DNA of 64,000 bases. It comes from Pantoea endophytica (GTDB lineage: Bacteria; Pseudomonadota; Gammaproteobacteria; Enterobacterales; Enterobacteriaceae). Both the position numbers and the translations under genes were made by a program. Position 1 is the stretch's first letter; the number at the start of each line of letters is the position of its first letter. Positions 20,749 to 29,399 of the stretch are shown piece by piece. The DNA lies in NCBI RefSeq assembly GCF_002858935.1, contig NZ_PJRT01000005.1, positions 310,001-374,000 on the forward strand. Reading direction: 5' to 3'. Under the pieces are notes generated by a model. The model saw nothing but the letters and a program-made list of their open reading frames with translations, did no database searches and was not told the DNA's origin.

Positions 20749-21627
20749 ATGGACATTAAGTTATTGCGCTCTTTTGCTCTCGTCGCCGAACTCGAGCACA
20801 TCGGTCAGGCAGCTGAGAAATTGCATATTTCAGCATCCCCTTTGAGCCGCCAGGTTCAGCAACTGGAAGATGAGTTAGGTGTGGCACTTTTTCATCGGGA
20901 AAAGAAACGCCTCTATCTCAGCGCCGAGGGCAAGCAGTTCCTGACAGAAGTGAAGGCATTGCTTTTGCACCATGATCGTCTGAATGGACTGGGTAAAAGT
21001 TTGAAGAATGGTCAGTCGGGCAGGCTTGATATTGGCTATGTCGAAGCGGCCATTCACTCACTTCTACTTCCTGAAAGCCTTGCCCGGTTAAATTGCTCGT
21101 CAAAAGTTGATATACAGCTCCATGCCTTACGCTCACAGGCACAAATCGATGCGCTAGCGAATCATGCGCTGGATCTGGCACTGGTTTATAACGAGCCGGA
21201 AGAGGATGACTGTTTTGCCTTTCAAAGCGTGTTAGTTGAGCCGGTGGTGCTGGCTATGCCAATAGAACAGGCAATTAGGGATCCCAGACCTGAGCAGTTA
21301 CACATGAAGCGCTGGATCGCCGATAAGCAAAGTCTAAATACGGCAGTGTCCAACCGCTTGCTTGAGGTGTGTGAAGTGAGTGGGTTTACGCCTGATATTC
21401 GGCTTGAGGTTAGCGGACCACTGGCGGCGCTCTCCTGTGTTGAAGCAGGGCTGGGATTTACCTTTATTCAGCGAAGTCTTGCGCGGCTTGCTTCGTCGTC
21501 TGTCATTGTTGTTGAAGTACCCTGGCTGGCGCTGTATGTGAATCTCTATGCGATATGGCGGAGAAATGAGGCCAAACCGCTGGTCAGCCGCTTACTGACG
21601 GCATTGAGGGAACACGTTCCCTCTTGA
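20749..21627 (+). CDS. LysR-type transcriptional regulator
   Basis: About 292 residues. The N-terminal winged helix (MDIKLLRSFALVAELEHIGQAAEKLHISASPLSRQVQQLEDELG) is a clear LysR helix-turn-helix. The rest is the periplasmic-binding-protein-like effector domain. I choose ATG 20749 because the conserved start MDIKLLRSF follows it; a GTG at 20734 would add five residues. It is divergent from the MBL-fold hydrolase, the usual arrangement for a LysR regulator and its target. The effector is not known. Confidence 0.88.
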   Translation: MDIKLLRSFALVAELEHIGQAAEKLHISASPLSRQVQQLEDELGVALFHREKKRLYLSAEGKQFLTEVKALLLHHDRLNGLGKSLKNGQSGRLDIGYVEAAIHSLLLPESLARLNCSSKVDIQLHALRSQAQIDALANHALDLALVYNEPEEDDCFAFQSVLVEPVVLAMPIEQAIRDPRPEQLHMKRWIADKQSLNTAVSNRLLEVCEVSGFTPDIRLEVSGPLAALSCVEAGLGFTFIQRSLARLASSSVIVVEVPWLALYVNLYAIWRRNEAKPLVSRLLTALREHVPS

Positions 21628-21629
21628 TG

Positions 21630-22166
21630 TTAATTTGATAGCCACTCATCGCGGGTTAATTCCCACAATTCATAATCGAGAACACCCGCGACATACTCTT
21701 TTTTGCCAGTTTCTATCAGACGCATGCCGGATTTACGTGAGATCTTCACTGAGCCTGTATTCACCGCCGCTTTTGGCACATGTAATACTTCGCGGCCCAG
21801 CGTTTTAAACCAGAAATCATTCACGGCGTTGCACGCTTCACTCATATAGCCACGTTGCTGCCACTCAGGTACCAGCCAAAATCCGCGGTTATCATTTTCT
21901 CCATCGCGCAGTTCGATCAGACCGATCAATTCCTCAGGCTTCTCCTGACGTCTGATACTCCAGCACCAGCCTCGACCTTCCTTAACGGCGGGCAACACCA
22001 CGTTATCAACGTAATTCTGTGCGGCACCTTCAGGGTAAGGCCACGGCACGGCAGCATTGAGATAACGCACGATCTCCCAGCGCGGAAAGGCGATTTGCAC
22101 CGACTGCCCATCACCGCTTTCCAGGGGCTTCAGGATTAATCGTTGCGTTTTGATTTCTGGCGTCAT
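21630..22166 (-). CDS. GNAT-family N-acetyltransferase (RimJ/RimL-like)
   Basis: 178 residues, Acetyltransf_3 type. The start is TQRLILKPLESGDG, the middle strand is GFWLVPEWQQRGYMSEACNAVNDF (acetyl-CoA loop, QRGYMSEA), and the segment VNTGSVKISRKSGMRLIETG near the end is typical of the RimJ/RimL branch that acetylates protein N-termini or small amines. The substrate cannot be named. It is 24 bases downstream of eptB on the same strand and converges on the LysR gene with a two-base gap. Confidence 0.85.
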   Translation of the reverse strand: MTPEIKTQRLILKPLESGDGQSVQIAFPRWEIVRYLNAAVPWPYPEGAAQNYVDNVVLPAVKEGRGWCWSIRRQEKPEELIGLIELRDGENDNRGFWLVPEWQQRGYMSEACNAVNDFWFKTLGREVLHVPKAAVNTGSVKISRKSGMRLIETGKKEYVAGVLDYELWELTRDEWLSN

Positions 22167-22190
22167 AGTTCCTCCCTAAGAAACGTCAAA

Positions 22191-23858
22191 TTACTTCTGA
22201 ATAGTAGAATGATCGCACCAGTTTCGCATTGAATTAATTCCGCCATCTGGTGAGGTAAAGCCAGCGCAGCCTAATATCGAGTCGAATAACTTCTCATGGA
22301 ATACCGGCGTTTTGTCGTTCTGCAATTGCTGCAGTTTGGCAAACGACGCTTTGTTATTACTGTCACTTAAAAACTTATCGGATGCCCAAACCATAATTGG
22401 CACCGTGCGCTGCGCCATCGGCGCATGATCGCGTGGCGTGCCGTGGAAATGCAGGTTGTCGGAAATCGATTCTCCGTGATCGGAGGCATAAAACACGATG
22501 GCATTTTTATCTTTCAGGCTATCGAACGTCTGCTTAAGAAAATAATCGGTATACAAAAGACTATTATCGTAAGAATTTATCATCTCCTGCGTGCTACAGG
22601 CATCATCAATGCCCTGACACTCCGGTGTGTAACGCGCGAATGCCCGTGGATAGCGTTCGGTATACATATAATGTGAACCTTTGGTGTGAAGAATTACAAT
22701 ATGTTTACCCTGCGGATGGCGCTGAATGGAGTCCTGCAGTTCATTAATTAACGCCATATCATCCACCGGCTTACCGACATTACGCTTCTCCGCCTGAATA
22801 GATTCGCGCATTGAATAACTGTCGGCCATGACTTTGTTATAGAACCAGGCTTCGCTCTGCATGGAATAGAGATCTTCCGAGAAACCTTGCTTCTTCATCA
22901 CCGTAAACACATTCATCTCTTTCAGGGTGCGCTGCGGAGCTTCTGAGGCACCGCCTTCTCTGACAAACATACAGCGCAGCGAGAGCTTGGTTGAGGTATC
23001 ACAGGAATAACCCTGCAAGTGAACGAGGTTTTTCTCGTGATCGAGATAAGGTGTGTTGTCGCGATCGTAACCGTATAAACCCATATGATCGCGGCGGGCA
23101 CTTTCACCAATCACAAATACGATATACAAGTTATCCGCATTTTTCGGTGGGACGTATTTAAAGTGTTCAGCGGGATCGTATAGATTACGGTTGTCTTCAG
23201 CCTGACTGAATGAACTGTATGCCAACAAGCCAACGCCTGATAACCAGTTAGACGGTGAATAAGTACCGGCCACAATGCCGCCGTAGCTGGCCATCATGCG
23301 GTTATTTTTCTTGTCCTGTTCATCCTGCACCTTGCCCATTAAATTCAACGGTAACCAGCAACCCAATGCGGCAATCACAATGGCGATAGTTTTATAAGAC
23401 CAATAACGCTTTTTGCTGATATTTGAAACGGGTTTACTGCGCATTCCGCGCCAGATTAGCCATAGCGGAATGACGTTGATAATTACCATCCACAGCACAA
23501 AGTGCCAGCCAACGGATTCCTTAGAAAGATCCAGTGAATCGGTGGCTAAAACGGCGGCGATGATTCCATAACCAATATCAATATTAAAGAAAATCATGTA
23601 ATAACTGGCCGTGCTGGAGAAAATCACCAGCATGGTCATCAATACGCGCGACAGATATTTTCCGGTTAATGAGGTTAACAACGTTAACAGCATCACCAAA
23701 CAAAATGCAGCGATGACCTCAGTCACTAATGAAAGGGTATTATCAAACTGCAATTGCGTATAGCGGCGGATAAAAATCGGAATGTTAAGCAGTACGCCGA
23801 TATAGAGCGAAATAAATGCCGGTAGATAAAACTGTTTAACCCAACCCTTTATAAACAT
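22191..23858 (-). CDS. eptB: Kdo2-lipid A phosphoethanolamine transferase EptB
   Basis: 555 residues (E. coli EptB 563). Five N-terminal membrane helices are followed by a periplasmic alkaline-phosphatase/sulfatase-type domain. Key parts seen: VIGESARRDHMGLYGYDR (metal ligand), CDTSTKLSLRCMFVREGG with the Thr nucleophile, and FYASDHGESISD (metal ligands). The STKLSLRCMFVR and GKPVDDM segments are closer to EptB than to EptA or CptA. The enzyme adds phosphoethanolamine from phosphatidylethanolamine to the outer Kdo of LPS in the periplasmic leaflet, which lowers negative charge. In E. coli eptB is repressed by the sRNA MgrR; no such site was sought here. Confidence 0.9.
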   Translation of the reverse strand: MFIKGWVKQFYLPAFISLYIGVLLNIPIFIRRYTQLQFDNTLSLVTEVIAAFCLVMLLTLLTSLTGKYLSRVLMTMLVIFSSTASYYMIFFNIDIGYGIIAAVLATDSLDLSKESVGWHFVLWMVIINVIPLWLIWRGMRSKPVSNISKKRYWSYKTIAIVIAALGCWLPLNLMGKVQDEQDKKNNRMMASYGGIVAGTYSPSNWLSGVGLLAYSSFSQAEDNRNLYDPAEHFKYVPPKNADNLYIVFVIGESARRDHMGLYGYDRDNTPYLDHEKNLVHLQGYSCDTSTKLSLRCMFVREGGASEAPQRTLKEMNVFTVMKKQGFSEDLYSMQSEAWFYNKVMADSYSMRESIQAEKRNVGKPVDDMALINELQDSIQRHPQGKHIVILHTKGSHYMYTERYPRAFARYTPECQGIDDACSTQEMINSYDNSLLYTDYFLKQTFDSLKDKNAIVFYASDHGESISDNLHFHGTPRDHAPMAQRTVPIMVWASDKFLSDSNNKASFAKLQQLQNDKTPVFHEKLFDSILGCAGFTSPDGGINSMRNWCDHSTIQK

Positions 23859-24004
23859 GTGTTCCCCGTTCTTATAATAAACAACTCAATCACTTGCCTG
23901 AAAATTGACAACCTTAAGTGAGAGGGTGGATTTGGGGAACAGTTCAATCGTTGCTGGGCCTAAAGTATGTTATATTGTAACAAAATCAGGAGCTGACGCT
24001 TTTC

Positions 24005-24457
24005 ATGAACATTAAAATCCAGCAAGCCGATCCCCACTCATCAGAATCCCAATTACTGGTTGAGAAGTTATCAGCCGAACTCGCCGTCATAACCGGCGAT
24101 AACGGCAAAAGTCATTTCAACGCCCAGGAGCTCAACAATCAGCATTCTTTGTGGGTGCTTGCCAGAGATGAAGCGGGCAATGCCGTGGGCTGCGGAGCAT
24201 TGAGACCACTTGCAAAACAAATTGCTGAAGTAAAACGTATGTACTCCGATCGTAGCGTGCCAGGCGTTGGCGCTGCGCTGCTGGAGTATCTGGAAACGTG
24301 GGCCAAAAGTATGGGATATTGCGAAATTCGGCTATCGACCCGCGTAATCAATAGCCGTGCCGTGGCTTTTTATCACCGTTGCGGCTACGCGCAAATCCAG
24401 AACTACGAACCTTACGTCGGAAGAAACGAATCGATCTGTTTTGCTAAAATGCTGTGA
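24005..24457 (+). CDS. GNAT-family N-acetyltransferase
   Basis: 150 residues, single GNAT domain. The acetyl-CoA site is VKRMYSDRSVPGVGAALLEYLETWAKSMG near 77-105, and AVAFYHRCGYAQIQNYEPY is the C-terminal motif typical of MarR-linked and EPS-I-like acetyltransferases. The substrate is unknown. It stands alone between eptB (divergent) and the NQO-TetR unit, whose promoter begins at its stop codon. Confidence 0.85.
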   Translation: MNIKIQQADPHSSESQLLVEKLSAELAVITGDNGKSHFNAQELNNQHSLWVLARDEAGNAVGCGALRPLAKQIAEVKRMYSDRSVPGVGAALLEYLETWAKSMGYCEIRLSTRVINSRAVAFYHRCGYAQIQNYEPYVGRNESICFAKML

Positions 24458-24459
24458 GT

Positions 24460-24499
24460 TTGACAACCTACCAATGGTAAGTTACTACTAGTAGCTTAC
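24460..24499 (+). promoter_or_regulatory. Promoter with palindromic operator for the NQO-tetR unit
   Basis: A consensus -35 TTGACA lies at 24460-24465. A 23-bp near-perfect palindrome, GTAAGTTACTA C TAGTAGCTTAC (24477-24499, one mismatched pair), covers the region where the -10 should lie, 17 bases downstream. A TetR-family repressor is encoded by the second gene of the unit. Binding of that TetR here is inference, though the size and position of the palindrome fit well. Confidence 0.65.
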
Positions 24500-24519
24500 T
24501 CATAACGGAGGTTGTCGCT

Positions 24520-25113
24520 ATGCATGCTCTGATCGTTACTGCTCATCCGGACCAACATTCACACACGCACCACATCGTCTCGCAGGTGGCACAAGGAATT
24601 GCTGCTGGTGGCCACAGCTATGAAATTGCCGATCTGGCGGCGGAGCAGTTCGATCCGCGCTTCAATCAGGCCGATTTCGATCAGTTCAAAAGTGGTGCGC
24701 CATCGCCGACAGATGTGTTGGCGGAACAGCAACGTCTGGATCGCGCCGATGCATTGATTCTGGTTTATCCCATCTATTGGTGGTCGTTTCCGGCGCAGCT
24801 GAAAGGCTGGATCGATCGCGTTTTCACTCAAGGTTGGGCGTACGATGATGATGGCCAAACTGTGGTGAAAAAGCTCGGCCATTTGCAGGTGCATTTGCTG
24901 GCGCTAGGCGCGGCGAGCCAGCGCACCTATGTGCGTCGGGGCTATTTCAGCAGCATGCGCACGCAGATCGATGAGGGGATTTTTGGCTATTGCGGCGCGC
25001 CGGTGGTGACCAGCGAATTGCTGCTGCCAACCGATGAACATTATCCCGACGCGCATTACACGCTGGCAAACCAACTCGGACAGCGACTTTTTAACGTGAA
25101 GGAAATGGCATGA
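24520..25113 (+). CDS. NAD(P)H quinone oxidoreductase, flavodoxin-like fold
   Basis: 197 residues. MHALIVTAHPDQHSHTHHI is the FMN/FAD phosphate loop of the flavodoxin_2 (NQO1/KefF/MdaB) family; YPIYWWSFPAQLKGWIDRVFTQGWAY (around 85-110) is the family hallmark that holds the flavin ring. It is likely a cytosolic two-electron quinone or azo reductase. The ribosome site ACGGAGG is strong. Its stop overlaps the start of the TetR gene as ATGA, so the enzyme and its probable repressor are made from one message. Confidence 0.87.
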   Translation: MHALIVTAHPDQHSHTHHIVSQVAQGIAAGGHSYEIADLAAEQFDPRFNQADFDQFKSGAPSPTDVLAEQQRLDRADALILVYPIYWWSFPAQLKGWIDRVFTQGWAYDDDGQTVVKKLGHLQVHLLALGAASQRTYVRRGYFSSMRTQIDEGIFGYCGAPVVTSELLLPTDEHYPDAHYTLANQLGQRLFNVKEMA

Positions 25114-25685
25114 ATCAACCCACTCGCCAGCGCATGACGCATCAGGCGCGTCGTCAGCAACTGATTGGCGTGGCGTGGAACCTGGTGCGCGAGCAGGGCA
25201 GCGATGCGCTGACGTTAGGACGCGTGGCGGAAGAAGCGGGCGTCAGTAAACCGGTGGTCTACGATCATTTTGGCACGCGCCACGGTCTGCTCGCGGCGCT
25301 GTATGAAGATTTTGATCTGCGCCAGAACGCGATTATCGAGGCGGCGATGCACGCTGCCGGTGCCAGCCTTGCCGAGCGGGCTAATGTGGTGGCGTCGAGT
25401 TACGTCGATTGCGTGTTAACGCAGGGACGTGAAATTCCCGATGTGCTGTCGGCGCTCGATAGCACGCCGGAACTGGCGGAAGTGAAACGTAAATATCAGC
25501 TCGATTTCATTGAAAAATTCCGCAGCTGGTTTGCGGAGGCAACGTTGCCGCAAGCCAGCATGTGGGGAATGTTAGGCGCCGCCGATGCGATTTCCCATGC
25601 GGTGGTGTGCGGTGACATCAGCCAGCAGCAAGGATTAGCCGAACTTCAGGCGCTGATTCTGGCGCTGGTGGAACGTCACCAGTAA
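25110..25685 (+). CDS. TetR-family transcriptional repressor
   Basis: 191 residues. The helix-turn-helix is TLGRVAEEAGVSKPVVYDHFGTRHGLLAALY (about 34-64), a standard TetR N-terminus. The ligand-binding half resembles TetR_C_33-type regulators but its ligand is not known. The start overlaps the stop of the quinone reductase. The palindrome at 24477-24499 is its likely operator, giving autorepression of the unit. Confidence 0.88.
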   Translation: MNQPTRQRMTHQARRQQLIGVAWNLVREQGSDALTLGRVAEEAGVSKPVVYDHFGTRHGLLAALYEDFDLRQNAIIEAAMHAAGASLAERANVVASSYVDCVLTQGREIPDVLSALDSTPELAEVKRKYQLDFIEKFRSWFAEATLPQASMWGMLGAADAISHAVVCGDISQQQGLAELQALILALVERHQ

Positions 25686-25713
25686 CCTTTTATCCAGCCA
25701 ACAGGAACAACAG

Positions 25714-26262
25714 ATGTCATTACGCGAGATTGATAGCGATTGCTGGCAACAACTGGAGACCGGCGCAAGCGAACCCGATGCCGGTTTTCACTTCTTAACA
25801 CTCGCGTCGGTTGATCAACAGGGCAAGCCGCAGGCAAGGACGCTGGTGCTGCGCGCGGTTGACCGCGTCAAACGCACGCTGGAGTTGCACACTGATATGC
25901 GTAGCCCGAAATGGCAGGCGCTGGCGGTTAATCCAGACGTTACGGTTCTGGGATACAGCGCAAAAACGCAGCTGCGGTTGCAGGGAACGGTCGAGCTGCA
26001 CGCCGCGCACAGCGCAGTAGCTGAAGCGGCGTGGCAACGATTATCGCGCCGGACGCAGCAAACCTATGCTGGCGCTGCGCCGGGAAGTGACATTGACCAC
26101 CAATCCAATGATGTCGCTAACGCCGAGGATAATTTTGGCGTGTTGCTAATCCGAATTACCCAACTGGATTGGTGCCTGCTGGCGCGGGAAGATAATCAAA
26201 GAGCGTTGCTGAATTACACCGACGACGGCGCGCTAGTCAGCAGCAAATGGGTGCATCCGTAG
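25714..26262 (+). CDS. Pyridoxamine 5'-phosphate oxidase family FMN-binding protein
   Basis: 182 residues of the Alr4036/Npun_F5749-like PNPOx group: FHFLTLASVDQQGKPQARTLVLRAVDR, LELHTDMRSPKWQAL and a late TQLDWCLLAREDNQRALL with a final W-x-x-P (KWVHP) as the family's usual C-terminus. Members bind FMN; the group's reaction is not established. It follows the TetR gene by 28 bases and may belong to that unit. Its last bases overlap the 3' end of the truncated MFS gene on the other strand. Confidence 0.8.
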   Translation: MSLREIDSDCWQQLETGASEPDAGFHFLTLASVDQQGKPQARTLVLRAVDRVKRTLELHTDMRSPKWQALAVNPDVTVLGYSAKTQLRLQGTVELHAAHSAVAEAAWQRLSRRTQQTYAGAAPGSDIDHQSNDVANAEDNFGVLLIRITQLDWCLLAREDNQRALLNYTDDGALVSSKWVHP

Positions 26263-27231
26263 CGCGCCAAAGCGCACCGCCAGTTTCTCGCCCAGCGGCG
26301 GCATCAGTAGGGTCGGCAAAGTGTAAGTCAGCAGCGCCAAACCGGTTGCCATGCTGCTGTAGCCAAGGCCGCTTTGATAATAGACCGGCAGATAAATCAT
26401 CAGCGGCCAGAAGCTGAAGTTCATGCCAATCGAGCCCATTAATGCCCCGGAAAAGGCGCGGAAACGGAATACGGAGAAATCAAACATCGGATGTGGATGG
26501 CGCTTCTCAATCCATACAAATAGCAGCGCGCTCAGCAGTGTAAGCAGCAAAATCAGTTGTGCCGCGACGCTGTTCCAGCCGAGGCTGCTGCCCTGCGTAA
26601 TGAGATAGGTGGCGCCGACCACGCTGAGCGATAAGGTAATCAGGCCGCTGAGATCGAGCTTTTGGGCTTCAGCATCGCGCGATTCGACCACATTTTTCAG
26701 CGCGAGGATCAGCGTCAGCAGCGCGATAAATCCGTGTACCAGAAACACCCATTGCCAGCTAAACCAGGCAACTAGCATGCCGCCGATGATGGGTCCGAAT
26801 CCCAGCCCAAAGCCAAAGGTAATGCCCCACGCGGCGAACGCACGGCTACGCGCTTTGCCCTGCGGAAACTGGAACGACAGAATGGCAATCAGGCAGGTTA
26901 ACATCGCGCCACCGCTTAATCCTTGCAGCAAACGTCCGACAATCAGCCACAGCGCATTGCCCGCCAGTCCGCACATCACCGATGTCACGCCGAAGGCGAT
27001 AATGCTGATGATGAAGATGCGCTTGCGTCCATAAGTGTCGGCCAGCGTGCCGGTTGCCATTAACACCGCGGTGCAGGCCAGCGTATAGGCGTTCATGATC
27101 CACTGCAATTCGCGGAAGCTGGCGTGCATCTCCCTTTCCAGCACCGGCAAAATCACCGGTACGCTGGATATCTCCAGTCCCGACATCAATGCGGCCAGAC
27201 AAACCGCCATCAGCGCCAACATGTTCTTCAT
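26233..27231 (-). pseudogene. MFS (DHA2-type) drug transporter, C-terminally truncated
   Basis: From ATG 27231 (MKNMLALMAVCLAALMSGLEISSVPVILPVLER) the protein shows the first nine or so helices of a 14-helix DHA2 exporter: motif A GTLADTYGRKRIF, motif C-like FGLGFGPIIGGMLVAW. It stops after about 332 residues at LAVRFGALRMHPFAAD, where relatives go on for a further 120-150 residues. The last seven codons are the antisense of the end of the PNPOx gene, so the real 3' part has been lost and a stop was picked up by chance. A transporter with this cut is unlikely to work. It is divergent from ftrA. Confidence 0.75.
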
Positions 27232-27347
27232 ACTCAATCCCTGCGATACGTTAAGAGCGTGCCAGCATGAAAGATTGGCGTGCGAGTGGAAATCTGCCTG
27301 CATGCCATATATCGTCAAGATCGTGCCAATTTCTCCGGTGACCTTTA

Positions 27348-28352
27348 ATGCAAATGATTGCTCCGCTTCATGGCCATTCGCCTGCACCGTTCAACCGCCG
27401 ACTGGTTTTGCTGGCGTATGAATGTCTGTGTACCTTTGAGTTCGGCATCGCCGTTGAGGCTTTCGGGCGTGCCGACGAAGTGTTCGGCCAGCCTTTATAC
27501 GATTTGAGCGAGGCGTCGGTGGAAGAGGGCGTATTCGGCGCGCAAGGTGGCGTGCGGCTGGTGGTCGACGGCGGACTTGAGCTGCTGGAAGAGGCGGGCA
27601 CTATCGTGATTCCCGGCTGGCGCAGCGTACATGAACCGGCATCGGATCAACTTATCGCCGCGTTACAAAAAGCCCATCGCAACGGCACGCGTATTGTTTC
27701 GATCTGTGCAGGCAGTTTCGTGTTGGGCGCTGCCGGATTGCTAAATGGTAAGCGCGCGACCGCACACTGGAACAGCACCGAGATTCTGGCGCAACGCTTC
27801 CCGCAGGTGCAGGTTGAGCACGGTATGATTTATGTTGATGAGGGCAGCATCATTACGTCAGCGGGTGGCGCAGCGGGCGTGGATTTGTGCCTGCATCTGA
27901 TCCGCCGTGATTATGGTATTGAAGTGGCAAACCGCACCGCGCGCCGCATGGTGACACCGCCGCTGCGCGAAGGCAATCAGGCGCAGTTGGTTCAGCAGCC
28001 GGTGCCGCAGCGTGCGGCAAAAAATCTCTCGCCGTTACTTGATGATTTGCGTAATCACCTCAATACGCCGCTGGTGATTGACCAACTCGCCAGGCAAGCT
28101 GGCATGAGCCGCCGCACCTTTTTACGCCGTTTCCATGACGCTACCGGCACCACGCCGGGAGAATGGATGTTGAGCATGCGGCTGGAAAAAGCTTGCGCAC
28201 TGCTGGAGAGCGGCAAGCTGAGCATTGATCAGGTTGCTGAACAGGCGGGATTTGGATCGCCAGAAACCTTACGTCATCACTTCAGACAGCGGCTCAACAC
28301 TACCCCGACCAACTGGCGCAAGTCATTTAGTGAAAGAGGGGTAACACAATAG
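27348..28352 (+). CDS. ftrA: AraC-family regulator with DJ-1/PfpI domain (FtrA-like)
   Basis: 334 residues in two domains. The N-terminal half is a DJ-1/PfpI-like sensor (RLVLLAYECLCTFEFGIAVEAFG, then SICAGSFVLGAAGLLNGKRATAHW with the nucleophile-elbow Cys). The C-terminal half (about 225-330) is an AraC double helix-turn-helix (RQAGMSRRTFLRRFHDATGTTPGEWM). The layout matches regulators annotated FtrA/GlxA. It is divergent from the truncated MFS gene across 116 bases, and that exporter was probably its target. Confidence 0.85.
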   Translation: MQMIAPLHGHSPAPFNRRLVLLAYECLCTFEFGIAVEAFGRADEVFGQPLYDLSEASVEEGVFGAQGGVRLVVDGGLELLEEAGTIVIPGWRSVHEPASDQLIAALQKAHRNGTRIVSICAGSFVLGAAGLLNGKRATAHWNSTEILAQRFPQVQVEHGMIYVDEGSIITSAGGAAGVDLCLHLIRRDYGIEVANRTARRMVTPPLREGNQAQLVQQPVPQRAAKNLSPLLDDLRNHLNTPLVIDQLARQAGMSRRTFLRRFHDATGTTPGEWMLSMRLEKACALLESGKLSIDQVAEQAGFGSPETLRHHFRQRLNTTPTNWRKSFSERGVTQ

Positions 28353-28360
28353 ATTCCGTG

Positions 28361-28384
28361 GGTCGCCGTTAAAGGCGACCGTTT
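28361..28384 (+). terminator. Terminator-like palindrome after ftrA
   Basis: GGTCGCC and GGCGACC form a 7-bp stem with a GTTAAA loop, followed by GTTTT. The same GGTCGCC..GGCGACC unit recurs at about 42549, 50428 and 62365, so it also belongs to a family of extragenic palindromes. Confidence 0.6.
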
Positions 28385-28389
28385 TACAT

Positions 28390-28812
28390 TTAATTCCCGC
28401 GATAAGTCGAATAACCAAACGGGCTCAACAGCAGCGGAATATGGTAGTGCTCGCCGGTGCTTTCCATATTGAACTCGACCGGAATTTCCGGGAAGAAGGT
28501 TTTCTGGTTGTTCATTTTGTAATAGTCACCGGTTTTAAACACCACGCGATAGCTGCCTGCGCTGGCGGTTTTATCTTCCGGGAACAGCGCGCTAATCCTG
28601 CCGTTGCTGTCGGTTTTGCCGCTGGCTAATTTCACCCAGTTATTGTTCTGTTTCTGATCGAGTTCAACCTCAATACCCGCTGTCGGCGAGCCTGTTTGCA
28701 GGTTCAAAACATGTACGCTGAGCGGATTTTTTGGTGCTGCCGGTTGTGCTGCTCCCGCTGACAGGCTGGTCGCAATCAGGATGGCGCTGGCTGAGGTAAA
28801 GAGAGTTTTCAT
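28390..28812 (-). CDS. hiuH: Hydroxyisourate hydrolase, periplasmic transthyretin-like
   Basis: 140 residues from ATG 28812. A signal peptide ends at about SAGA/AQ near residue 22, so the enzyme is periplasmic like E. coli and Salmonella HiuH. The transthyretin-like domain shows [21 protein letters not shown] at its start, [10 protein letters not shown] in the middle and [21 protein letters not shown] at the end. The classical C-terminal signature is YRGS; here the last residue is Asn. The enzyme hydrolyses 5-hydroxyisourate, the product of urate oxidation. No other purine-catabolic gene is near. Confidence 0.9.
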   Translation of the reverse strand: MKTLFTSASAILIATSLSAGAAQPAAPKNPLSVHVLNLQTGSPTAGIEVELDQKQNNNWVKLASGKTDSNGRISALFPEDKTASAGSYRVVFKTGDYYKMNNQKTFFPEIPVEFNMESTGEHYHIPLLLSPFGYSTYRGN

Positions 28813-29399
28813 TAAAATATCCTTTTTAAGCAGGTGAATGTGCTGCAATCCTGGATGCTTCGACAACAAAATCATAATTGATAAGACTAAATGTGAAATT
28901 TCTGAGATCTGACGAGCAATCTACCAAGTGCTGACATCTTAGCGGGCATTGATGCAAACCTGGTTGCCATGAAGGGCGAGCATACGTAATGCAGGTCATT
29001 GTTGTTGTCACTCCCTCAGTGCAAATGGCGGTTAATTTAATTACCAGCGAGCGACAACTACGCTAATCCACCTCCGATTATTCTGAGTCATCTGTCAGAA
29101 TTCTTCTCTAAAAGTTGTACCAGTTTAAGTAACATGTACATATATAATTTTGAGTCAGGCATTTATTATTAGCTTGCAAATGTAATTTTGTGGTTAATAA
29201 GCGAAGGGTAAAGCCTGGATAAGCGAAGCGGTAAATAAATTGAAGTTGATCAAGAAATAATCGATTATACGGATTTTTAGCTGGAAATAACCCTCCTGAC
29301 ATGGATAAATCTGTATTTAAGCGAAGCGTAAATACAGTATCAGGAGAGTGTTGTGCAGAAGTAAAACGATGTTAGATGTTTATTCTTTTGGGAAGAATG
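28813..29399. other. AT-rich intergenic stretch with repeat motifs
   Basis: No convincing gene is present; open frames here are short and lack good ribosome sites. The stretch contains three copies of a TAAGCGAAGCGGTAAA-like motif (29198, 29220, 29318). The third sits inside a 9-bp inverted repeat CTGTATTTA / TAAATACAG (29311-29337). Confidence 0.6.

Noticed and set aside
28826-29302. Two minus-strand frames of about 60 codons upstream of hiuH
   Set aside because: AT-rich, weak starts, no family resemblance; most likely chance.
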